DNA of 64,000 nucleotides from an uncultured Erythrobacter sp. (GTDB taxonomy: Bacteria; Pseudomonadota; Alphaproteobacteria; Sphingomonadales; Sphingomonadaceae). Position 1 is the stretch's first letter, and each line of letters opens with the position of its first letter. Below the pieces are notes generated by a model that worked only from the letters and a program-made list of their open reading frames with translations, was not told the origin of the DNA and searched no databases. The DNA lies in contig CANLZP010000002.1 of NCBI GenBank assembly GCA_947495695.1, forward strand, positions 620,001-684,000. Direction: 5' to 3'. The position numbers were made by a program, and so were the translations under genes. Shown one piece after another: positions 57,988 to 64,000 of the stretch.

Positions 57988-58772
57988 CTGTAATCCATCC
58001 CAATTTGAAGCAAACTGAAGCCAAAATGCGCGCAAGCGACGTGTCGGTATATTATGGCGACAAGAAAGCGATCGACGAAGTCTCGATCGACATTCCGTCC
58101 GAGTATGTCACGGCATTCATTGGTCCCTCCGGTTGTGGCAAGTCGACTTTTCTGCGGACACTTAATCGCATGAACGACACGATCCCCTCGGCGCGGGTCG
58201 AAGGCTTGATCGAGCTGGATGGCGAAAACATCTACACATCCGCAATGGATGTTGTGCAATTGCGTGCCAGGGTGGGGATGGTGTTCCAAAAGCCAAACCC
58301 CTTCCCCAAGTCAATTTACGACAATATCGCCTATGGCCCGCGCATTCACGGATTGGCCGAAACGAAAGATGAAGTTGACGAAGTGGTCGAGCGTTCGCTG
58401 CGCCGCGCTGGTCTTTGGGAAGAGGTCAAGGACCGCTTGAGCGATTCCGGCACCGCGCTATCTGGCGGCCAGCAGCAGCGACTGTGTATCGCCCGTGCCA
58501 TCGCCGTGGATCCCGAAGTGATCTTGATGGACGAGCCTTGCTCGGCCCTGGATCCGATTGCCACAGCCAAGATCGAAGAGCTGATCGATGATCTGAATGG
58601 TCGTTACGCCATTGTCATCGTAACGCACTCGATGCAGCAAGCCGCGCGCGTTTCCCAGCGGACTGCTTTCTTCCATCTCGGTAAAATGGTAGAATACGGC
58701 AAGACTTCGGATATTTTCACCAACCCGATTGAGCAACGCACTCAAGATTATATCACAGGACGCTACGGCTAA
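57984..58772 (+). CDS. pstB: Phosphate ABC transporter ATPase PstB
   Basis: The ATPase that powers phosphate uptake. The 262 residues have Walker [10 protein letters not shown] (47-55), [10 protein letters not shown], the Pst-specific [19 protein letters not shown], signature LSGGQQQR and Walker [13 protein letters not shown]. The start is GTG 57984, coupled to the pstA stop; the stop overlaps the phoU start (TAATG). Confidence 0.98.
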   Translation: MTVIHPNLKQTEAKMRASDVSVYYGDKKAIDEVSIDIPSEYVTAFIGPSGCGKSTFLRTLNRMNDTIPSARVEGLIELDGENIYTSAMDVVQLRARVGMVFQKPNPFPKSIYDNIAYGPRIHGLAETKDEVDEVVERSLRRAGLWEEVKDRLSDSGTALSGGQQQRLCIARAIAVDPEVILMDEPCSALDPIATAKIEELIDDLNGRYAIVIVTHSMQQAARVSQRTAFFHLGKMVEYGKTSDIFTNPIEQRTQDYITGRYG

Positions 58773-59440
58773 TGTCAGATCATACGGTTAAGGCCTTCGA
58801 CGAGGACATCACCCGGCTTCGCGGCTTGATTGCGGAAATGGGCGGCTTGTCCGAGGTGGCAATCCAGGGCGCAATGGATGCGCTGGTTAAAGGCGATCAA
58901 GAGCTCGCTCAGAGGGTTGTCGATGGCGACAAGAAGATCGATGCACTGGAAACCGAGGTTGATAAGCTGGCGGTGCGGGTCATCGCTTTGCGCGCACCCA
59001 TGGCAGACGATTTGCGCGAAGTAATCGCGGCGTTGAAAATCGCTGGCGTGGTTGAGCGCATTGGCGACTATTCCAAGAACATCGCAAAACGTGTGGGCCA
59101 GATTGACGGGCGTCAGCATTTTGAGCCTCTGACATTGCTGCCCGCGATGGGTGAGCTTGCCGGTGAGATGGTGCACGATGTGCTGACGGCCTATTCTGCG
59201 CGAGACCCCGATTTGGCGCGCGAAGTTATTGCCACCGATGACAAGGTCGATGCGTTCTACAACAGCATCTTTCGCAATCTGGTCAGCTACATGGTGGAAA
59301 ATCCGGCAACGATCTCCAGCGCTGCTCAATTACTGTTTGTGGCTAGAAACCTCGAACGGATCGGTGATCACGCAACCAATGTCGCCGAGATGGTGCACTA
59401 TGCTGCAACGGGTGTTTACCCTCCTGACGATGAGGGCTGA
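58772..59440 (+). CDS. phoU: Phosphate signalling protein PhoU
   Basis: PhoU links Pst transport to PhoR, keeping the regulon off when phosphate is plentiful. The 222 residues form two repeated three-helix bundles, each with the metal-binding E/D-x3-D motif region (EVDKLAVRVIALRAPMADDLRE in repeat one, first 20; ATDDKVDAFYN and LFVARNLERIGDHATNVAE in repeat two). The start overlaps the pstB stop by one base. Confidence 0.97.
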   Translation: MSDHTVKAFDEDITRLRGLIAEMGGLSEVAIQGAMDALVKGDQELAQRVVDGDKKIDALETEVDKLAVRVIALRAPMADDLREVIAALKIAGVVERIGDYSKNIAKRVGQIDGRQHFEPLTLLPAMGELAGEMVHDVLTAYSARDPDLAREVIATDDKVDAFYNSIFRNLVSYMVENPATISSAAQLLFVARNLERIGDHATNVAEMVHYAATGVYPPDDEG

Positions 59441-59507
59441 GCAAGCCTGTCTTATAATCGTAACAATCGCCGTGCTTTGTGGCGATTGGCGGTTGAAGGA
59501 GTAAACC

Positions 59508-60197
59508 ATGTCGAGCGCAAAGCTATTACTGGTGGAAGACGATCCAGCGCTGTCAGAACTGTTGGAGTTTCGCTTTCGCAAGGAAGGCTACTCGGTCCGC
59601 TGCACGTCGGACGGTGACGAAGCACTAATTTTGGCCCATGAAGACCTGCCCGACCTGATCATCCTTGATTGGATGATTGAAGGAACCAGCGGGATCGAGG
59701 TCTGCCGGCAATTGCGGCGCAGCAAGCAATGCGCGCATGTCCCGATCATCATGCTGACCGCGCGCGAAGGTGAAGACGACAGAGTTCGCGGTTTGGATAC
59801 CGGAGCAGACGATTATCTGACCAAGCCGTTCAGCCCGCGCGAATTGCTGGCAAGGGTTGCAGCCGTCATGCGTCGCATTCGTCCGGCGCTGGCAGGTGAA
59901 TCCATCCAGGTCGGCGATATCAAGCTCGACCCAATAGCCTTCAAAGTCGTGCGGCAGAACCAACAATTGCAGCTGGGCCCGACTGAATACCGTCTGTTGA
60001 AATTCTTCATGGAAAGCCCGGGCCGGGTGTTCAGCCGCGGGCAATTGCTGGACGGCGTTTGGGGCACTGATAGCGATATCGAATTGCGCACCGTGGATGT
60101 TCACATTCGCCGTTTACGCAAAGCCATCGTGATAGACGGATTGGCTGATCCGATCCGAACCGTTCGTGCGGCGGGCTATTCGTTCGAGGCAACCTGA
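59508..60197 (+). CDS. phoB: Phosphate regulon response regulator PhoB
   Basis: PhoB activates Pho-box promoters when phosphorylated by PhoR. The 229 residues consist of a receiver domain (acidic pocket EDD at 10-12, phospho-acceptor Asp 54 in LDWM, Thr 84, Lys 106 in TKPF) and an OmpR-type winged helix (LGPTEYRLLKFFMESPGRVF, VDVHIRRLRKAI). The AAGGAG upstream of the ATG is well placed. It converges with the PDO-rhodanese gene, 7 bases between stops, with no terminator visible. Confidence 0.97.
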   Translation: MSSAKLLLVEDDPALSELLEFRFRKEGYSVRCTSDGDEALILAHEDLPDLIILDWMIEGTSGIEVCRQLRRSKQCAHVPIIMLTAREGEDDRVRGLDTGADDYLTKPFSPRELLARVAAVMRRIRPALAGESIQVGDIKLDPIAFKVVRQNQQLQLGPTEYRLLKFFMESPGRVFSRGQLLDGVWGTDSDIELRTVDVHIRRLRKAIVIDGLADPIRTVRAAGYSFEAT

Positions 60198-60204
60198 CGA
60201 ATTG

Positions 60205-61257
60205 TCAGATCAGCAATGCGGGGTCTTCTCCGCTATCGATCGGAAATCCCTGCTCGCGCCACTGTTTCATGCCGCCATCCAAAGCGACAGCGCGCACAAA
60301 TCCCAATTCCCGCAAGGTTGCAGCGGCCAATGTCGAGATTTTGCCAACCGTGCAAACGGTAACGATCTCGATGCCAGGATCGGGGAATGTCTCGTCCACC
60401 TTTAGTTCCAACTGCCCTCGTGCAAGATGCATCGCACCGGGAATATGAGCGGTGGAATAGGCGTCGCGCTCGCGCACATCCAGAACCACCAGATCGTTGC
60501 GCTGCTGGCCCAAACGCGCATTGAGCTCCTTCATCGAGATGAAGGGGACGCTTTCACCAGCCTCACCCAGCATCTGCTGGACCGTTTTCCCACCCGTCAT
60601 ATTGGTCCGCAGGGCTTCTGTCAGATGTGTGGGTGCGGCAAGGTTGAGACTTTGCATCAGCTCTATAAATTCGGCCTCAGACCGGGGCTTTAGACGTCTG
60701 TTGCCAGCGATCTCTGCGCTGATGGTCGAGGAACCCAAATCCTTGTAGTCATGCGCAGGATAGACAAGTGTTTCGCCCGGAAGGGAGAGCAACTTGTCGA
60801 ACAGGCTGGAATACAGCTGGGCGGGATCGCCTGTGGGAAGATCGGACCGGCCAGTCCCTCCAATCAGCAAGGTGTCGCCAGTGAACAGGTGGTCTTCAAC
60901 ATAATAGCACACTGAATCGCGCGTGTGCCCGGGCGTGTGGATGACCTGGACTCGCAATTGTCCCAGCGGGATCAGATGACCGTCTTCAACATGAATATCG
61001 ACATGCGGCGCAGGGCTATCACGGTGCATTACCACGCGCGCATCGAACAGCTTTGCCAATTGGGCGGCCGCTGAAAAATGATCGGCATGTGTGTGCGTTT
61101 CGAAGATATACTTGATCCGCAAACCTTCGCGATTGGCGATGCCCTGATACCGGTCAAGCTGGTTGAGATTGGGATCGATTATTGCCGCGCTGCAGGTAGC
61201 CTCGCAGCCAATAACATAGGATTTGCACCCGCCATCGGCGACAATTTCAAATATCAT
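60205..61257 (-). CDS. Persulfide dioxygenase-rhodanese fusion protein
   Basis: A 350-residue two-domain protein. The N-terminal 235 residues are an ETHE1-type metallo-beta-lactamase-fold persulfide dioxygenase: ETHTHADHFSAAAQL, HTPGHTRDSVCY and FTGDTLLIGGTGRSDLP, PAHDYKD. The C-terminal 100 residues are a rhodanese with LDVRERDAYSTAHIPGA and the sulfur-carrying Cys in VTVCTVGKIST. Such fusions oxidise glutathione persulfide and move sulfane sulfur, detoxifying sulfide. The ATG at 61257 gives the usual start; a GTG at 61269 is possible. No squB/sqr gene is nearby. Confidence 0.92.
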   Translation of the reverse strand: MIFEIVADGGCKSYVIGCEATCSAAIIDPNLNQLDRYQGIANREGLRIKYIFETHTHADHFSAAAQLAKLFDARVVMHRDSPAPHVDIHVEDGHLIPLGQLRVQVIHTPGHTRDSVCYYVEDHLFTGDTLLIGGTGRSDLPTGDPAQLYSSLFDKLLSLPGETLVYPAHDYKDLGSSTISAEIAGNRRLKPRSEAEFIELMQSLNLAAPTHLTEALRTNMTGGKTVQQMLGEAGESVPFISMKELNARLGQQRNDLVVLDVRERDAYSTAHIPGAMHLARGQLELKVDETFPDPGIEIVTVCTVGKISTLAAATLRELGFVRAVALDGGMKQWREQGFPIDSGEDPALLI

Positions 61258-61336
61258 ACCTTGGCCCACCCTGCTCGATATTGGCGATCTCTACAACGCG
61301 ATTACACCATCATGGTGATGGAACCAATATGCCGGT

Positions 61337-62059
61337 TTAGCGGCAAACAGTTGCCCAACGCGTGCCCTGATCGAGATGAAAGTGGTTACTGTGCGATGCG
61401 TTGTAATCAGGTGATAAAACGGTGCGGAAACTTGCGCATGCGGCATTCCTGGCCGCCACCAGAAATTCGCCTTCCTGGCCCTGCCCCCAGCCCGATTCGA
61501 TATCCACTACCCGACCATCGCTGAGAGTAAATGAGCGGATATCTATCGCATTGCCACGCGCATGCTCGCTCCATGGACCAGAACGACGATTGTTCATCCT
61601 GCGACAGTTGACGGTGCCGATATGATCGATTTGTGTCACAGTCGCGCCCAAATGCTCTTGTGCGGCGGTTTGCAACCTATGCCGGACCCAGATCTCCAAT
61701 CCAGCAGCAATAGGGCAGGTCATGACGGGGCCAGATGGAGCCAAGGCGGTCTGCGTCAGCTGGGTTCTATCCAACAAGCCGCATGGCCCCTCACCTTGGG
61801 CCGGCAATTGGCGGAATTGTACACCGCTGCGGGCAAGCGCTGCACGGCATTCACCTCGATTTTCGGTAACGGCGAGCAGTTTTGACGAGGTTGCAATTCC
61901 GGGGGGATGACGAACATCCAACGGAGCAAGTGGGTTGTGTTGCGGATAGGCCTGCAAATACATCCACCCAGCAAACAGGAATGCTGCCCCAACCAGCCAC
62001 CCCAATATACGGCTGTCGAAGCTAAATTGGCCGATCCGCTTAGAGAAGTTGAGCGCCAC
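61337..62059 (-). CDS. Extensin-like family protein, membrane-anchored
   Basis: A 240-residue protein with an N-terminal membrane helix (about 19-35) and a periplasmic extensin-like C-terminal domain (PF06904 type). The conserved histidine/aspartate residues are in WSEHARGNAIDIRSFTLSDG and SHSNHFHLDQG, resembling the H-x6-D and H-x-H zinc site of LAS-type peptidoglycan peptidases, so cell wall binding or cutting is plausible. Four Cys may pair. The start is uncertain: GTG 62059 has GGGGGCG in front; the frame is open to GTG 62116. Confidence 0.85.
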   Translation of the reverse strand: MALNFSKRIGQFSFDSRILGWLVGAAFLFAGWMYLQAYPQHNPLAPLDVRHPPGIATSSKLLAVTENRGECRAALARSGVQFRQLPAQGEGPCGLLDRTQLTQTALAPSGPVMTCPIAAGLEIWVRHRLQTAAQEHLGATVTQIDHIGTVNCRRMNNRRSGPWSEHARGNAIDIRSFTLSDGRVVDIESGWGQGQEGEFLVAARNAACASFRTVLSPDYNASHSNHFHLDQGTRWATVCR

Positions 62060-62434
62060 TATTCGCCCCCTCGCCCTGTGTGAGCTGGACACAGATATTG
62101 GCCGATGTGTTTGCACACACGGCCATCATTGCTCTGTTCTAAATGGTAAAACTGTTCGCTCATCAGCCGCTATACCCTCACGTATAATCAATGTATTACG
62201 TGGTGCGATAACGACCCGGCTGTTTGTTTTCTAGCACCGGATTGAGCTGCAAACTAACGACTATTGGCGTTGGCACAAGAGCGATTGTGCTGGTTTGTTC
62301 TGAACTGACGCAGTCGGAATTGTCGGCGAAATCATGTGGATCCACCCAGAAGCGAGTAAATTCGATGATATTGGACTGGCTTATGCCGGTTCCATTTGTC
62401 GTCAGATGCTATGGCGTAATCGCGGCCAATGAGC
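62060..62434. other. Non-coding gap with inverted repeats, no gene seen
   Basis: 375 bases between the extensin-like and PilZ genes, both on the minus strand. A hairpin GGCCG.TGTGT / ACACACGGCC spans 62100-62124. CACGTA (62179-62184) and TACGTG (62197-62202) form a second inverted repeat that includes a perfect plus-strand TATAAT (62183-62188). No reading frame with convincing composition lies here; it might hold a promoter or a small RNA, but nothing is demonstrable. Confidence 0.4.
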
Positions 62435-62755
62435 CTATTCTGCTCCGCGGTCGCGCTTCTTGATCAATTCCTGCTTGCACAGATGATCAATCACTCCAGG
62501 GTGCATGGTCCCGGTGAATTTGACACCGGCATATTTGCCTTCGACCCACACAACATTGCCCAGAGGCGCGCGGATGCCGTTAACCTTCAAGGTAACGTGC
62601 TCGCCTTCTTTGGCGAAACCGTGGCGTCCGCGAATTTTGCAGCCACCTTCGGAAACATCAATCAATTCAACGCAAATTGGGCGCGCACGAAGGCGTCCTT
62701 CGACAAGAATGTCGAGTGGTTTGCGCAGGGATGAGCGAGTTGTGTCCTGATCCAT
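62435..62755 (-). CDS. PilZ domain protein
   Basis: A 106-residue single-domain protein. The PilZ pattern is RSSLRKPLDI (Arg motif, RxxxR form), VELIDVSEGGCKIRG (DxSxxG) and GNVVWVEGKYAGVKFTG for the last strands. PilZ domains bind cyclic-di-GMP when both motifs are complete, as they are here. Its target is unknown; the window also has a cyclase/phosphodiesterase with a PilZ domain at 45908-48148. Confidence 0.88.
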   Translation of the reverse strand: MDQDTTRSSLRKPLDILVEGRLRARPICVELIDVSEGGCKIRGRHGFAKEGEHVTLKVNGIRAPLGNVVWVEGKYAGVKFTGTMHPGVIDHLCKQELIKKRDRGAE

Positions 62756-62823
62756 TTGGCCGTGATGCCAGATAATGGTTAATGAATTATAAGCTTTGCT
62801 AAGGGTTTTCGCCGGTTTCTGGA

Positions 62824-63648
62824 CTAACCAGCAGCCTGAAGCAGATCGAGTTGAGCCTGATTTCGGATCGCATCAGCCCCGATCAACCTTTTGCGGACAA
62901 AGGCATTGCCCACCATCTGCTGTTTTGCAGCTGTATGCGATTGTCGCTGCGGGGACTGCCTGAGTTGACCGGCATCCTCATACAAATTCCAAACCCCGGG
63001 CGCATGACTGCGTGAGCGGAACAATTCGGCCTTCCACGAAGGCAAGCCGGGTGCCTGACGATCCCACAGCGCCGCCAGCGAGCGGTCAGAGGCAACCGAC
63101 CAGCGCATACGGGCTGAGGAAAGATCAGGCCGCGCGTCCAACCGAATTAAGCACAAGGGGACACCGTAACGCTCGCTAACCAAGCTCAAACGGCGCGAGG
63201 CAGTGAATGTCAGCGCGCGTGGATTGCCGGCTATTTCACCGATCACAAAGGCCAGCTCGCGGCACCGAAGCCCCTCTTCCAATGCGAACAGAGCATCTTC
63301 GCAGCTGCTGGCTTCAACATAAATCAACCGATCGCGCCATTGCTGCGGCAAGCCATGGCGATAGGGCCTGCCCGAAAGCCGCACGGCCCTGCGATCCTGC
63401 ACCCACATAATCCGGCCATCATCCATGCTGCGCTGATCAGCAACGGCCTGTATCGCATCGCGCGCCAAAGCCAGTGTCAGGCCTGCGCCTGCTCCATCAC
63501 CGGCAGAGGCAAACACCTCGCTATGCGCAGAACCTGCAACGCCCGGGCGCCAGCGATTGTCCTGTCGGGCCGCCAACGCTGAAACATCACACGTTGGAAC
63601 AACGGAAGAAAAATCGGAAAGAGAACAGGATCGCAGAGATGGAGTCAT
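62824..63648 (-). CDS. imuA: ImuA-family SOS protein, without imuB neighbour
   Basis: A 274-residue RecA/SulA-like protein of the ImuA group (COG4544 type). SALAARQDNRWRPGVAGSAHSEVFAS is the usual N-terminal block (first 20 SALAARQDNRWRPGVAGSAH), followed by GAGAGLTLALARDA, an IMWVQDRRAVRLSGRPY strand, LFALEEGLRCRELAFVIGEI and RRLSLVSERYGVPLCLIRLD. In many bacteria imuA-imuB-dnaE2 form the SOS mutagenesis cassette. Here the next gene downstream is a PilZ protein, so imuB and dnaE2 are not adjacent. A LexA box overlaps its promoter. Confidence 0.85.
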   Translation of the reverse strand: MTPSLRSCSLSDFSSVVPTCDVSALAARQDNRWRPGVAGSAHSEVFASAGDGAGAGLTLALARDAIQAVADQRSMDDGRIMWVQDRRAVRLSGRPYRHGLPQQWRDRLIYVEASSCEDALFALEEGLRCRELAFVIGEIAGNPRALTFTASRRLSLVSERYGVPLCLIRLDARPDLSSARMRWSVASDRSLAALWDRQAPGLPSWKAELFRSRSHAPGVWNLYEDAGQLRQSPQRQSHTAAKQQMVGNAFVRKRLIGADAIRNQAQLDLLQAAG

Positions 63649-63683
63649 GTTCTTATTATGTTCTATTTATTGATGATTCGCAA
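63649..63683 (-). promoter_or_regulatory. LexA box overlapping the imuA promoter
   Basis: GTTC at 63649-63652 and 63660-63663 are separated by 7 bases: the alphaproteobacterial LexA box GTTC-N7-GTTC, directly before the imuA ATG (63648). On the minus strand CATAAT (63655-63660) serves as -10 inside the box and TTGCGA (63678-63683) as -35, with 17-base spacing. A transcript starting about 7 bases after the -10 would begin at the ATG itself, so the mRNA may be leaderless. Confidence 0.8.
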
Positions 63684-63707
63684 TTGCTCTCTTCACAGTC
63701 ATGCAAA

Positions 63708-63735
63708 AGGGCGGGAAAGTTGCCCTTCCCGCCCT
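63708..63735 (-). terminator. Rho-independent terminator of the symporter gene
   Basis: AGGGCGGGA (63708-63716) and TCCCGCCCT (63727-63735) form a perfect 9-bp stem with a 10-base loop. On the minus strand the stem is followed by TTTT, about 36 bases after the symporter stop, and separates that gene from the imuA promoter. Confidence 0.85.
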
Positions 63736-63771
63736 ATTGAAGGCCGTTATTGTTTAAAAGAAACCGAGCCG

Positions 63772-64000
63772 TCAGCCTCCTAGAATGCCAGGGAACAGAC
63801 CCGTCACCAAAATTGCACCGACCGCTAGCGGGCACAACCAAGCGATCAAGAAACGCCAAATTCCCAGCCAGAAACCCGATAGGCCCGTCATTTCCTCAAC
63901 CAAATTTCGGTCAGCCTTCCAGCCAACGAAAACGGCTGTGAACAATGCGCCCAGCGGTAACATTACCTTACCTGTAAACCCGTCGACCGTATCGAGAATA
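63772..64000 (-). CDS. Sodium-dependent transporter (SNF/NSS family), C-terminal part
   Basis: The frame is open through the window edge, so this is the end of a longer minus-strand gene; 75 residues are visible. DTVDGFTGKVMLPLGALFTAVFVGW is the penultimate helix region (first 20: DTVDGFTGKVMLPLGALFTA) and FWLGIWRFLIAWLCPLAVGAI the last, both characteristic of the C-terminus of bacterial neurotransmitter:sodium symporters such as LeuT relatives. The substrate is likely an amino acid. The gene ends at TGA 63772 and is followed by a clear terminator. Confidence 0.82.
   Translation of the reverse strand, partial: ILDTVDGFTGKVMLPLGALFTAVFVGWKADRNLVEEMTGLSGFWLGIWRFLIAWLCPLAVGAILVTGLFPGILGG

Noticed and set aside
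62224-62463. 79-residue plus-strand frame in the 62 kb gap
   Set aside because: No ribosome site, TTG start, odd composition and overlap with the PilZ gene end.

Overview
The window reads as ordinary chromosome of an alphaproteobacterium, most likely order Sphingomonadales and close to Erythrobacteraceae. This rests on moderate-high GC, the kind of housekeeping proteins (long RpoD with an acidic insert, Coq4, PstA with a periplasmic insert, DUF4170, DUF2177, DUF6122), an EcfG-type GGAAC-N16-CGTT promoter, and a GTTC-N7-GTTC LexA box of the alphaproteobacterial type. The genus is inference; no 16S or database search was available. I see no CRISPR array, insertion sequence, prophage or defence island.

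Layout: 1-173 is the start of enolase (minus, cut by the window edge). 266-2248 is a stress-type operon of DUF883/holin-like envelope proteins behind an EcfG promoter. 2342-3134 has DUF4170 and GNAT genes. 3148-8571 (minus) is greA and carA-lipoprotein-carB. 8719-13186 is yqeY-dnaG-rpoD. 13268-18851 has an orphan ParA, a sterol-desaturase-like protein, rpiB, glyA, nrdR and trmJ. 18874-20721 is a GMC oxidoreductase. 20970-21584 is rpsD with a structured leader and a clear terminator. 22373-29201 is a long minus-strand run (xseB, ispA, coaD, cyclophilin, queA, ABC exporter pair, tgt, chorismate mutase). 29267-34701 holds membrane proteins around purL and an MFS exporter. 34698-38011 holds coq4, a ferric-reductase-like protein, serB and miaA. 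38142-45792 is a branched-chain amino acid region: ilvB-ilvN-ilvC, then leuA behind a candidate leucine leader peptide. 45908-53696 has a PAS-GGDEF-EAL-PilZ protein, an amidohydrolase, a nitronate monooxygenase, a protein of unknown function, a flavodoxin and recJ, followed by tRNA-Glu. 53931-60197 is phoR-pstCAB-phoU-phoB with an internal Pho box and no pstS. 60205-64000 (minus) has a persulfide dioxygenase-rhodanese fusion, an extensin-like protein, a PilZ protein, an orphan imuA under a LexA box and the end of a sodium:neurotransmitter-type symporter.

The most interesting signals are regulatory: (1) a 16-residue candidate leader peptide with Leu-Leu-Leu-Arg-Leu followed by a perfect 10-bp inverted repeat upstream of leuA; (2) an imuA promoter in which the LexA box covers the -10 and touches the start codon, which predicts a leaderless SOS mRNA for an imuA that lacks imuB next to it; (3) an EcfG promoter driving the DUF883 operon; (4) a small lipoprotein gene translationally coupled between carA and carB; (5) a perfect 14-bp palindrome in front of phoR. 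No clearly new multi-gene system was found.
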